Below, piece after piece: positions 17,781 to 26,025 of a DNA stretch of 64,000 nucleotides (position 1 is the first letter of the stretch; every line of letters starts with the position of its first letter). Both the position numbers and the translations under genes were made by a program. Below the pieces are notes generated by a model. The model ran no database searches. It saw nothing but the letters and a program-made list of their open reading frames with translations, and was not told the origin of the DNA. The DNA is from Chiayiivirga flava. GTDB taxonomy: Bacteria > Pseudomonadota > Gammaproteobacteria > Xanthomonadales > Xanthomonadaceae. The stretch covers positions 62,001-126,000 of the forward strand of contig NZ_JACHHP010000006.1 in assembly GCF_014202825.1 (NCBI RefSeq), read 5' to 3'.

Positions 17781-19118
17781 ATGTTCCGACCAGTCGTTCT
17801 GCTTGCCAGCCTGCTGGCGTTCGCCGCGCCGGCGTCCGCCGTCGAGCGTCTGCGCGTGCACGGCTCCAACACCATCGGCGAAACGCTCGCGCCGGCGCTG
17901 GCGCAGGCATGGCTCGGCACGCGCGGTTGCGGTGCGGTGACGCGGCAGGACCGCGCGCCGGGCGAGTTCGTGCTGTCCGGCGCCGCGTGCGGCATCGAGA
18001 TCGAGTTCGCCACGCACGGATCGAGCACCGGCCTCAAGGACCTGATGGCCGGCGCGACCGACATCGCGATGGCGTCGCGGCCGGTGTCGCCGGAGGAAGT
18101 GGAACGCGCCGGCGCGCTCGGCCGGCTCGACATGGCGCCGCAGGAAGCGGTGCTCGCGCTCGACGGCGTGGCCGTCATCGTGCATCCGGACAACCCGCTG
18201 CGCCGCGTGCGGGTGGACCAGGTGCGGGCCCTGTTCGACGGCAGCGCCCGCGACTGGTCGGCGTTGGGCGGCAGCGGACCGGTCCGCGTGCACGCGCGCG
18301 ACGAGGCATCCGGCACCTGGGAAACCTTCCGCACCCTGGTGCTCGGCGAACACACGCTGCGCGCCGACGCCACGCGCTACGAGAGCACCGCGGCGCTCGC
18401 GCGTGCGGTGGCGGCGGATCGCAATGCGATCGGCTTCGTCGGCTTTGCCGGCATCGGTCCCGCGCGGGCGCTCGCGATCGCCGACGCGGGCGTGGCGATG
18501 GCGCCGCAGCCGCTGCGCATCGCGGTGGAGGACTACGCGCTCTCGCGCCGGCTGTACCTGTACCGGCCGGCGCAGGCCGGGGCGCTGGCGCGTGCGTTCG
18601 TCGATTTTTCGCTGTCGGCGGCGGGGCAGCGCATCGTGGAGCAGGTCGGCTTCGTCTCGCAGGACATCCGCGCGTTCGGCGATGCGGTGCGCGAGGACGC
18701 GCCGGACGACTACCGCGCGCTGGTGCGCGGCGCGGAGCGCCTGAGCCTCAACTTCCGCTTCAACCGCAACGGCCAGCTGCTCGACAGCAAGACCGAGCGC
18801 GACGTCGCGCGCCTGGCGGAATTCATGCAGCGCGAGGCCAATCGCGACCGGCGCCTGCTGCTGCTGGGCTTTGCCGATCCGGACGAAACCTCGGCCTACC
18901 TGGAACGTGCGTTGAGCAACGACCGCGTGGACTACATCGCCGGCCTGCTCGAACGCCTCGGCCAGCCGGTGCACGTGTTGCGCGGCATGGGCGGCAGCGC
19001 ACCGCTCGCGTCCGACACCGGCGCGCAGGGACGTCTGCGCAATCGCCGCGTGGAGGTGTGGGTGGGTCCGCCGGGCAGCGCGCGCGTGGACGCGGCGCCG
19101 CTCGCGCGCACGCCGTGA
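17781..19118 (+). CDS. Periplasmic phosphate-binding-like protein fused to an OmpA domain
   Basis: A 445-residue exported protein with a signal peptide (1-20, AFAAPASA). Residues about 22-300 form a PstS-like type 2 periplasmic binding domain, shown by LRVHGSNTIGETLAP at the N-terminus, ATDIAMASRPVSPEE, and DEASGTWETFRTLVL. Residues about 320-435 are an OmpA-like peptidoglycan-binding domain (LNFRFNRNGQLLDSKTERDV, then LRNRRVEVWV). The fusion would hold a ligand-binding domain to the cell wall. No pst or other ABC permease genes adjoin it, so its role may be ligand sensing or scavenging rather than transport. Ligand unproven. Confidence 0.85.
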   Translation: MFRPVVLLASLLAFAAPASAVERLRVHGSNTIGETLAPALAQAWLGTRGCGAVTRQDRAPGEFVLSGAACGIEIEFATHGSSTGLKDLMAGATDIAMASRPVSPEEVERAGALGRLDMAPQEAVLALDGVAVIVHPDNPLRRVRVDQVRALFDGSARDWSALGGSGPVRVHARDEASGTWETFRTLVLGEHTLRADATRYESTAALARAVAADRNAIGFVGFAGIGPARALAIADAGVAMAPQPLRIAVEDYALSRRLYLYRPAQAGALARAFVDFSLSAAGQRIVEQVGFVSQDIRAFGDAVREDAPDDYRALVRGAERLSLNFRFNRNGQLLDSKTERDVARLAEFMQREANRDRRLLLLGFADPDETSAYLERALSNDRVDYIAGLLERLGQPVHVLRGMGGSAPLASDTGAQGRLRNRRVEVWVGPPGSARVDAAPLARTP

Positions 19119-19125
19119 CGCGCGG

Positions 19126-19890
19126 CTATCCCTTCGCCTTGAGCCGCGCCACGAGCGCGTGCAGCACGCCCTGGGTCTCTTCGCGGTGCCATTCCTGCAG
19201 GAAGCGCGGAATGTCCATGCGGGCCGGATCGGAAATCACATCGACCAGATCCTGGCGCGCGATGCTGCGCGTATTGTGCAGCGCGTGCGGCGGCAGCCGC
19301 AGCATGTCCTGCAGCCAGGCGAGGGCGCGCACGGTCACGTGTTCCTGATCGGTCAACTCGTCGACCATGCCGATCGCGAGGGCCTGTTCGGATTCGATCA
19401 TCGCGCCGGCCACCATCAGTCGTTCCGCGCGGTAGGTACCCACCAGGCGGCGCAACGCGTACTGGATGCAGTCGGGCACGAATAGGCCCACCTGCACCTC
19501 GTTGAGCCCGATCTTGAACGGCCCGCGCGCCATCACGCGGTAATCGCAGTACAGGCTCATCACCGCGCCGCCGGCCGGGCTGTGGCCGCCGATGGCCGCC
19601 ACCGACAGCAGCGGCGACCGCGCCAGCGCCTCGCACACGCCGAAGAATGCGCGCCATGCGTCTTCGAGTCCCTCGCGATCGAGCGTGAGCAGACGCGGCA
19701 CGTCGAGCCCGGCGCTGAACACGCCGGGCCCGCCGGAGATCACCAGCGCCCGCGCGCCGTCGCCGGGAGCGGCGACGATCGCGTCGCGCAGCGCCGACAG
19801 CAGCTCCGGATTGAGCGCGTTGACCGGCGGCCGCGCCAGCTTCAGTTCCAGGATGCCGCTGTGGTCGATGCGTTCGAGCATGGGGTTCAC
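19126..19890 (-). CDS. Enoyl-CoA isomerase-like crotonase family protein
   Basis: A 254-residue crotonase-fold protein closest in pattern to delta3,delta2-enoyl-CoA isomerase, which moves double bonds during unsaturated fatty acid oxidation. Visible marks are LKLARPPVNALN, FSAGLDVPRLLTLD, IGGHSPAGGAVMSLYCDYRV and GLNEVQVGLFVPD. The hydratase glutamate in the GGGLEL position is replaced (AGGAVM), while the second Glu is kept (LNEV), which is the isomerase pattern. It is convergent with the PBP-OmpA gene (7 bp between stops) and 16 bp downstream of the DUF4139 gene. Confidence 0.82.
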   Translation of the reverse strand: MNPMLERIDHSGILELKLARPPVNALNPELLSALRDAIVAAPGDGARALVISGGPGVFSAGLDVPRLLTLDREGLEDAWRAFFGVCEALARSPLLSVAAIGGHSPAGGAVMSLYCDYRVMARGPFKIGLNEVQVGLFVPDCIQYALRRLVGTYRAERLMVAGAMIESEQALAIGMVDELTDQEHVTVRALAWLQDMLRLPPHALHNTRSIARQDLVDVISDPARMDIPRFLQEWHREETQGVLHALVARLKAKG

Positions 19891-19906
19891 ACGATGGGAG
19901 AAGAAA

Positions 19907-21391
19907 TTACGGCTTCACCGAAGCCGGCCAACGATAACGCACGACGTAACGCACTGTGGCCTTGCCGCCGGCCGGCACCGGCAGCTCGAACGCGACGGTC
20001 TGCGCGTCGCTGCGCGTCGACGGCACCGACGACTCGACGATGTCCCAGTCGCTCCAGCGCGGCAGCGCTTCCAGCACGCGCACGGTGGCGGCCTCGGGTT
20101 TGGCGTTGGTGACGGCGATCTCGATGGTTTCGGTGAGGCTCAGGCGATCTTCCGCCAGACGCAGTTCCTTCTGCGTGCGTTCGGCCTGCAGATCGAACGC
20201 CTGGCCCAGCGCCACGTCCACCTTGCGGCCGGCCGCAGTGTGGTCGAGCGCGGCCTCGCCGAGGAAGGCGTTGCCGCTCGCCCCTGCTTCGTACACGCGC
20301 AGGCGGCCCGCAGGCAGCGGCATGCCCAGACGGCTGGCCTTGTCGTTGTCGAAGGCCAGCATCGCTTGCACCGGCTGGGTTCCGGTGGCACCGAACTGCG
20401 GTTCGATGATCGGCGCGCCCGGCCGGTAGTACTGCATCGGCGAACGCGTTTCGTAGCGGCGGGTGCAGCGCACGTCGCGTGCGCCGTCGAGCAGCGTCGC
20501 ACGCTGCACGCTGCCGTCCGGCAGGTCGACGCGCTCGGGCAGCGTGTAGGCATGGTACTCGCCCGACGCCTGCGGCTCGGGCGCAGGTGCCGCCGCCATC
20601 GCCCGCATTTCCATGCGGTCGTAGGCCATCGTCTTGCCGGCGCGCTGGACATTCGGCTCGCCTGCCACCAGCGTCACGGCCGCATCGTCGAAGCTCGCGC
20701 CGGAGCGGTTGACGATCTGCGCCGCGCCGTCGAAGTCCATGCGGCAATCGCTGCCGGCGCCGCTGACGGTGGCGAGGTATTCGGCGCGCCACGCGAGACC
20801 GCCGGTGGGGTAGTCGAGCGCGAAGGTTTCGCGGCCGGAGCGGTCGCTGGCGATATTCCAGCGCAGCGTGGGCTGCGCGCTCACGCCCTCCGGAAGCTGT
20901 GCGAGCAGGAAACTGGAATAGTTCGACAGCACCCGGATGCCGCCCGACGGATCGGCGATGGTCAGACCGTTGCCGGCAGCGACGAGGGTGCCGGTGTAAG
21001 TCTTTTCGGCCGTGCCGACGGCCTGCACCACGGTGATCTGCTTGCCGATCGAGCGTCGCAGCAGTTCGTCCTGATCGGCCAGCGCGAAATCGAAACGCTG
21101 CGACGCGACGGCCACACCGCTGCCCTGCGGCAGCAACTGCACCGCCGCGCTGTCGATCGAGGCCGGGAAGCCGCTGCGCGTGATTTCGTTGTTGCCACGT
21201 TGAAGGCTTGCGTCGAAGGTGTCCCGCACCAGCGCGAATCCCGGCGCGGGAACGCCGCCGTGGCCCGCGGCGAGGGTCTCGTAGTCGCCCGAGTACAGCG
21301 TGATCGTCGCGCCCCGGGTGTCGGCCTGTGCGGCGGCGGCGTGCGAGGCAAGGGCGATCAGCGTGGCGGAAGCGAGCGGGGCGATGCGCAT
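19907..21391 (-). CDS. DUF4139 domain exported protein
   Basis: A 494-residue protein with a signal peptide (1-20, ALASHAAAAQA). Most of it matches the look of the DUF4139 family: a beta-rich N-terminal region (ITLYSGDYETLA), RWNIASDRSGRETFALDYPTGGLAW in the middle (given in part), and a C-terminal ITETIEIAVTNAK-type segment ending in a plain Lys-Pro. The family has no settled function and is often membrane- or surface-associated. It is divergent from the copper chaperone gene with 49 bp between, and the isomerase gene follows closely downstream. Confidence 0.75.
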   Translation of the reverse strand: MRIAPLASATLIALASHAAAAQADTRGATITLYSGDYETLAAGHGGVPAPGFALVRDTFDASLQRGNNEITRSGFPASIDSAAVQLLPQGSGVAVASQRFDFALADQDELLRRSIGKQITVVQAVGTAEKTYTGTLVAAGNGLTIADPSGGIRVLSNYSSFLLAQLPEGVSAQPTLRWNIASDRSGRETFALDYPTGGLAWRAEYLATVSGAGSDCRMDFDGAAQIVNRSGASFDDAAVTLVAGEPNVQRAGKTMAYDRMEMRAMAAAPAPEPQASGEYHAYTLPERVDLPDGSVQRATLLDGARDVRCTRRYETRSPMQYYRPGAPIIEPQFGATGTQPVQAMLAFDNDKASRLGMPLPAGRLRVYEAGASGNAFLGEAALDHTAAGRKVDVALGQAFDLQAERTQKELRLAEDRLSLTETIEIAVTNAKPEAATVRVLEALPRWSDWDIVESSVPSTRSDAQTVAFELPVPAGGKATVRYVVRYRWPASVKP

Positions 21392-21440
21392 GCGGTGTCT
21401 CCTTGGATATGCAGTGCAAGTGCTGCGTTATGATAGGGCG

Positions 21441-21899
21441 ATGAACGCCTGCCTCCGCCGTCTGGGTCTTTTGCTGCTGCTCGCTGCGTCGGGCTGTGTT
21501 CAGGCGCAGGACGCCGCACCCGCGGCCGATGCGCCGCTGGTGGCGAGCGATGCATGGATCCGCACGCCACCGCCGGGCAGCCCGGTGATGGCCGGCTACG
21601 TCACGCTGCGCAACGACGGCGTGCGCGAAGTGCGTTTCGCGAAACTGCGCTCGGATGCGTTCGGCGCCATCGAAATCCACGAGATGCGCGACAGCGGCGG
21701 CATGATGCGCATGCGCCCGGTGCCCGAACTGGTGATCCAGCCCGGCGACACCGAAACCCTCGCACCCGGCGGGCTGCATCTGATGCTGTTCCGCCCCACG
21801 CGCGAACTCGCCGATGGCACAAAGGTCACGATCGATCTGCTGATCGAAGACGGCGCGCCGATGCCGGTGGAGTTCGAGTTGCGCGCGGACGCGCCGTAG
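21441..21899 (+). CDS. Copper chaperone PCu(A)C family protein
   Basis: Periplasmic Cu(I) carrier that helps build the CuA site of cytochrome c oxidase. The 152 residues begin with a lipoprotein-like signal (LLLLLAASGC, Cys19), so it may be lipid-anchored. The copper ligands are visible as HEMRDSGGMMRM and GLHLMLF, matching the family H(M)X10MX21HXM pattern in outline. The start at 21441 was chosen for the signal peptide. It stands alone, with no Sco or oxidase genes nearby; the region downstream is the 22-kb repeat array. Confidence 0.9.
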   Translation: MNACLRRLGLLLLLAASGCVQAQDAAPAADAPLVASDAWIRTPPPGSPVMAGYVTLRNDGVREVRFAKLRSDAFGAIEIHEMRDSGGMMRMRPVPELVIQPGDTETLAPGGLHLMLFRPTRELADGTKVTIDLLIEDGAPMPVEFELRADAP

Positions 21900-21967
21900 C
21901 GGGCACGGGTCCGGCATCACGTTCGATTGAGGCGACGGCGCGTGCTGTCGTCCGGCGGATCGTGATA

Positions 21968-22015
21968 CCCCCTTCCGGCTGCCGCCACCTTCCCCCGCTT
22001 CGCGGGAGAAGGACT
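21968..22015. repeat. REP-like element, family A, inverted copy
   Basis: CCCCCTTCCGGCTGCCGCC, then ACCTTCCCCCGCTTCGCGGG and AGAAGG. This is the reverse-orientation form of family A. It lies 36 bp before the tandem array and looks like the left end of the same structure, as in the element at 55780-56100. Confidence 0.65.
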
Positions 22016-22051
22016 CCTTCGATGGCGACTCCGGCGAGCGCGCGCCGCGGC

Positions 22052-22437
22052 GACCATGCAACCTTCCACTCTGCGCTCCTCTCCCGCGCAGCGGGGCAGG
22101 ATGTTGGCAGTCAGGAGGGGTCGAGCAGCGACCACGCGACCTTCAATCTGGCGCTCCTCTCCCGCGCAGCGGGGCAGGATGTTGGCAGGCAGGAGGGGGG
22201 CGGATAGCGACCACGCAACCTTCAATCTGGCGCTCCTCTCCCGCGTAGCGGGGCAGGATGCCGGCAGTCAGGAGGGGTCGAGCAGCGACCGCCCAACCTT
22301 CAATCTGGCGCTCCTCTCCCGCGCAGCGGGGGAGGATGCCGGCAGGCAGGAGGGGGGGGCGGGTAGCGACCGCGCAACCTTCCATCTGGCGCTCCTCTCC
22401 CGCGCAGCGGGGGAGGATGCCGGCAGACAGGAGGGGG
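22052..22437. repeat. Tandem array of five REP-derived units (about 78 bp)
   Basis: Units start at 22052, 22130, 22209, 22287 and 22368, with lengths 78, 79, 78, 81 and 70. Each contains GACCnnGCAACCTTCnATCTGG, then the hairpin CTCCTCTCCCGCGCAGCGGG, then GGCAGnCAGGAGGGG. The unit ends alternate between a TCGAGCAGC form (units 1 and 3) and a GGGTAGC-like form (units 2 and 4), which gives a 157-159 bp higher-order period. It fills the gap between the copper chaperone gene and the aminotransferase gene (21900-22553), which otherwise holds no gene. Confidence 0.9.
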
Positions 22438-22553
22438 AATCGCGTCCCGCTCCCCGCGTTCACGACGACCTGCGCGGCGCCCCGCGACGCCTCCGCGGCG
22501 TGGCGAGACCTCGCCGGCTGCCCCCGCGTCAGCCGGCCCGAGGATCGACCCGC

Positions 22554-24050
22554 TTACGCCGCTTCCGCCTGGCGCTTGCGCGGCCCGTTGAGCAGCGCAT
22601 CGCGCACCGACGCGATGACAAGATCGATCTCGTCGCTGCCGATGCCGAAATGCGGGGTGAAGCGCAGCGAATTGACGCCGCCGTGGATCACGCCGATGCC
22701 GCGCTCGCGCAGGTATTCCTCGGTGCTGTCGACGCCGTAGCACTTGAATTCCGGCGACAGCTCGCACGAGAACAGCAGGCCGGTGCCCTGCACCTTGGTG
22801 ATCAGGCCGGGCAGTTCGTTGCGCAGGCGGTTGAGCTTGTCGACGAACTCGCGGCCGCGTACCACGATGTTCTCGCGCACCGCCGGCGTCACCGCCTCCA
22901 GCACGGCGCATGCGACGTCCATCGCGCGCGGGTTGGTGGTCATGGTGTTGCCGTAGACGCCGCTGCGGTAGAGGCCGGCGGCGCGTTCGCCCACCGCGAG
23001 CACCGACAGCGGGTACTGGCCGGCGTTGAGCGCCTTCGAATAGGTTTCCATGTCCGGCGCGGGCAGGGCTTCGAAGCCGGGGTAGTCGAGGATCGACAGC
23101 ACGCCATGCGCGCGCAGGCCGGCCTGGATCGAATCGACGAGGAACAGGCTGCCGTGCGCGGCGGTGAGCTCGCGCGCGGCGGTGTAGAACTCGGGCGTGA
23201 CCGCGCGGCCGGGGTCGCCTTCGCCCATCACCGGCTCCAGGAACATCGCTTCGATGAACCAGCCGTGCTGCTCGGCTTCGGCGAACACCGAACGCAGGTG
23301 TTCGACGCTGTACGGCTCCACCGTCAGCAGCGAATCGTCGCCGCGGTAGCTTGCCAGATGCTGCATGTACGCCTTGCGGCTGGAATCCGAATACCGCGCC
23401 GGACCCTCGGTGCGGCCGTGGAAGGCGCCTTTCACCACCACGCGCTTGATCGTCTTGCCGGCGTGCCGCGCGCCCGCCTCGGTCATCGCGCGAGCGTTGA
23501 TGTCGGCGATGCGGCAGGCCAGCGTGACCGATTCGGAGCCCGAATTGAGGCAGAAGAACCGCGTGTACGGACAGCCGCCGCGAGCGGCGCCGATCTCGCG
23601 CTTGAGCGCACGCGCAAGACGCAGCTGCGAGAACGACGGCGTCATGATGTTGGCCATTACCTGCGGCCGTGCCATCGCCTCCAGCACGCGTGCGGGCGTG
23701 TGGCCGAAGCCGAGCATGCCGTAGCCGCCCGAATCGTGCAGGACCGCGCCCTTGAGCGTGACCACCCACGGACCGCGTGCGGCGAGCGCCACATACGGAT
23801 TCACCGCGTCGTTCGGGTAGAAGTTGACGAAGTCGGCCTGCACCGTCTCGCGCTGCGCGTCTTCGTCGAGCGTCAGCAGCTCGGGGAATTCGCGGCGCAA
23901 GGACTCGAACTGGTCGAGCGCGGCGTCGACCGCTTCCTCGAGCTCCGGATGGCTCGCCGCGAAACGGCGCACGCTGGCGTCGTCGAGGCCGCGCGTGCGG
24001 ATGCTGCCGCCGTGCTGGCGCAGGGTTGCGAGTTTGTCGAGCACAGTCAT
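22554..24050 (-). CDS. Class III PLP-dependent aminotransferase
   Basis: A 498-residue fold-type I aminotransferase of the ornithine/4-aminobutyrate/lysine transaminase group. The PLP Schiff-base lysine is Lys339 in METYSKALNAGQYPL. Other marks are FFCLNSGSESVTLACRIAD (PLP phosphate), VKGAFHGRTEGPARYSD, FLVDSIQAGLRAHG (cofactor Asp) and GVYGNTMTTNPRAM. The N-terminal 75 residues are longer than in common family members. The start at 24050 follows GAGGGG by 5 nt; the open frame above it is untranslated leader. The substrate cannot be settled from the sequence. The leader carries a nested palindrome, which suggests regulation. Confidence 0.85.
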   Translation of the reverse strand: MTVLDKLATLRQHGGSIRTRGLDDASVRRFAASHPELEEAVDAALDQFESLRREFPELLTLDEDAQRETVQADFVNFYPNDAVNPYVALAARGPWVVTLKGAVLHDSGGYGMLGFGHTPARVLEAMARPQVMANIMTPSFSQLRLARALKREIGAARGGCPYTRFFCLNSGSESVTLACRIADINARAMTEAGARHAGKTIKRVVVKGAFHGRTEGPARYSDSSRKAYMQHLASYRGDDSLLTVEPYSVEHLRSVFAEAEQHGWFIEAMFLEPVMGEGDPGRAVTPEFYTAARELTAAHGSLFLVDSIQAGLRAHGVLSILDYPGFEALPAPDMETYSKALNAGQYPLSVLAVGERAAGLYRSGVYGNTMTTNPRAMDVACAVLEAVTPAVRENIVVRGREFVDKLNRLRNELPGLITKVQGTGLLFSCELSPEFKCYGVDSTEEYLRERGIGVIHGGVNSLRFTPHFGIGSDEIDLVIASVRDALLNGPRKRQAEAA

Positions 24051-24081
24051 ATCCCCTCCGATCCTTTCAGGTTTCTTGCGC

Positions 24082-24139
24082 CGGAAACAAATGATGCGCG
24101 GAGGTCCGCGCATCGCTGGTGCAGAATCGATTGTTTCCG
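24082..24139 (-). promoter_or_regulatory. Nested inverted repeats in the aminotransferase leader
   Basis: Outer arms CGGAAACAA (24082-24090) and TTGTTTCCG (24131-24139) are perfect complements. Inside them lies a perfect 10-bp dyad GATGCGCGGA / TCCGCGCATC around GG (24093-24114). The stretch lies 32-89 bp before the aminotransferase start codon and is locally AT-richer than its surroundings. It could be a repressor operator or an RNA structure in the leader. No riboswitch class was recognised. Confidence 0.55.
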
Positions 24140-24303
24140 ATGCAAATTAATGGCTTAGACCCGATTGTAGCATGCAGGACGCGGCCGCAGAACCCCCGGC
24201 CTTGCGCGATGCATGACCATTGTCAGGCCCGGATGCTGATGCAACACACTGCAACGCACGGTGCCGCGCCCGCGACAATGCACCCATCGAATGGAGGTGC
24301 AGC

Positions 24304-25239
24304 ATGTCGAACGGTCGTGTTCCATTCCCGGCGGGCACGTCGCCGCCGCTGGCCGCGTTGCGCGGCGCGGGCAAGCGCTACGGCGCGGTCGCCGCGCTGG
24401 TCGACGTGGATGTCGATGTGCGCGCCGGCGAGGTGCTCGCTGTGCTGGGCGCAAACGGTGCGGGCAAGAGCACGGCGCTTGGGCTGCTGACCGGCCGCAT
24501 CGGTGCGGACAGCGGCCGTGCGGAATTGTTCGGCGGGGATCCGCGCAACGCTGTGGCACGCCGCGGCATCGGCGTGATGCTGCAGGAAACGCGGCTGCCG
24601 GACACCCTGCGCGTGGCCGAACACATCCACCTGTTTTCCAGCTACTACGCCGATCCGCGCCCGGTGGCGCAGACGCTCGAGCTCGCCGGCCTCACCGAGA
24701 TCGCGAAGCGCCCGTACGCGGCGCTGTCCGGCGGCCAGCAGCGCCGCGTGCAGTTCGCGCTCGCCATCTGCGGCCGGCCCGCGCTGCTGTTTGTCGACGA
24801 GCCCACGGTGGGGCTGGACGTGGAGGCGCGTCGCGGGGTCTGGCAGGTGCTGCGCCAGCTGCGCGACGACGGCGCGGGCATCGTGCTGACCACGCACTAC
24901 CTGGAAGAAGCCGACGCGCTGGCCGACCGCGTGGTGTTGCTCGCCGGCGGGCGCGTGCTGGCGCAGGACACGGCGGCCGGCATCAAGTCGCGCGCCGCAA
25001 GCGTGCAGGTGCGGGCGCGCACCACGCTCGACCTCGCGCAGGTGGCCGCGTTCGCCGAGGCCGAGTCGGTGGCGCTGGAAGACGGCGTCACGCGCGTGCA
25101 CTGCCGCCGACCCGAGGCGCTGCTGCGGCGCTGGCTCGCGGCCGACGCGCACCTGGCCGATCTCGACGTGCGCGGCCTCAATCTCGAGGACGCCTTCGTC
25201 TCCCTCACCGCAAGCCATGCGCGAGCAACGCAGCCATGA
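24304..25239 (+). CDS. ABC transporter ATP-binding protein (ABC-2 exporter type)
   Basis: A 311-residue ATPase that would power the permease encoded next to it. Walker A is GANGAGKST, the Q-loop is at MLQETRLPD, the signature is LSGGQQRRVQFAL, Walker B is ALLFVDEPTVGLD, and the H-loop is LTTHYLEEADAL. The C-terminal 90 residues are the usual DUF4162-like extension of drug, antibiotic or lipid exporters. The start at 24304 follows GGAGGTG. Its last codon overlaps the permease start (ATGA). First gene of a five-gene operon. Confidence 0.92.
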   Translation: MSNGRVPFPAGTSPPLAALRGAGKRYGAVAALVDVDVDVRAGEVLAVLGANGAGKSTALGLLTGRIGADSGRAELFGGDPRNAVARRGIGVMLQETRLPDTLRVAEHIHLFSSYYADPRPVAQTLELAGLTEIAKRPYAALSGGQQRRVQFALAICGRPALLFVDEPTVGLDVEARRGVWQVLRQLRDDGAGIVLTTHYLEEADALADRVVLLAGGRVLAQDTAAGIKSRAASVQVRARTTLDLAQVAAFAEAESVALEDGVTRVHCRRPEALLRRWLAADAHLADLDVRGLNLEDAFVSLTASHARATQP

Positions 25240-26015
25240 ACCAGCCCGCTCCATTGTCCATGCGTCGCGGCGCACCGTCGCAGTCGCGCATCTACCTGCT
25301 CGAAGCCGGCTACGAGCTGCTGCGCATGCTGCGCACGCCGATGTTCGCGATTCCTTCGCTCGCGTTCCCGCTGGTGTTCTACGTGCTGTTCGCACTGGTG
25401 CTGCCGGGACAGTGGCGGCAGTACGACAAGGCGATCTTCATGCTGGCCACGTACGGCACGTTCGGCGTCATCGGCCCGGCGCTGTTCGGCTTCGGCGTGG
25501 GGCTCGCGATCGAGCGCCAGCAGGGCTGGCTCGAACTCAAGCGCGTCTCGCCGATGCCGATCGGGGCGTACTTCTTCGCGAAGATCGCGTTAAGTCTGGT
25601 GTTCGCACTGGCGATCCTGCTGCTGTTGTCGGGCGCCGCGGTGCTGTTCGGCGGCGTCGAGCTTCCGCTGCTGCCGTGGCTGAAACTCGTCGGCGTGCTG
25701 CTGCTGGGCACGGCGCCGTTCTGCGCGCTCGGCCTGTGGATCGGCTCGCTGGCGAAGGGCGAAGGCGCGGTGGCCATCGTCAATCTGGTGTATCTGCCGA
25801 TGTCGGTGCTGTCCGGGTTGTGGATTCCCTTGATGGCGTTTCCGGTGCTGCTGCAGAAACTCGCCGTGCTGTGGCCGGCGTGGCATCTGTCGCAACTGGC
25901 GCTGGGCGCGATCGGGCAGGTGCAGGACGTGCGTTACGGCCTGCATGTGGCCGTGCTTGCGGTCACCACGGTGCTGTTTCTTTCGCTGGCCGCGCTGCGG
26001 CTGCGCGCGCGCTGA
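25236..26015 (+). CDS. ABC-2 type transporter permease
   Basis: A 259-residue integral membrane protein with six predicted helices. It begins with a cytosolic segment ELLRMLRTPMFAIPSLAFPL that is typical of ABC-2 permeases, and carries the late-domain SGLWIPLMAFPVLLQ before the last helices. It pairs with the ATPase just upstream (4-bp overlap) as a half-size exporter. Such pairs, when linked to DesK/DesR-like systems as here, are known for exporting membrane-active compounds (for example linearmycin resistance in Bacillus). Substrate unproven. Confidence 0.9.
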   Translation: MNQPAPLSMRRGAPSQSRIYLLEAGYELLRMLRTPMFAIPSLAFPLVFYVLFALVLPGQWRQYDKAIFMLATYGTFGVIGPALFGFGVGLAIERQQGWLELKRVSPMPIGAYFFAKIALSLVFALAILLLLSGAAVLFGGVELPLLPWLKLVGVLLLGTAPFCALGLWIGSLAKGEGAVAIVNLVYLPMSVLSGLWIPLMAFPVLLQKLAVLWPAWHLSQLALGAIGQVQDVRYGLHVAVLAVTTVLFLSLAALRLRAR

Positions 26016-26025
26016 GGAGAAAGCC

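Noticed and set aside
13741-17910. A 1389-residue minus-strand reading frame covering nth to sseA
   Set aside because: It is a GC-rich shadow frame. It runs through several well-supported genes and its translation has no domain beyond the CxxC gene at its 3' end, which is listed separately.
22052-22437. CRISPR array
   Set aside because: Repeats are about 78 bp, the intervals are not unique spacers of constant length, and no cas gene is near.
22056-24158. A 700-residue plus-strand frame opening in the repeat array
   Set aside because: The first part only translates the repeats (recurring SPAQRG-type words) and the rest is antisense to the aminotransferase.
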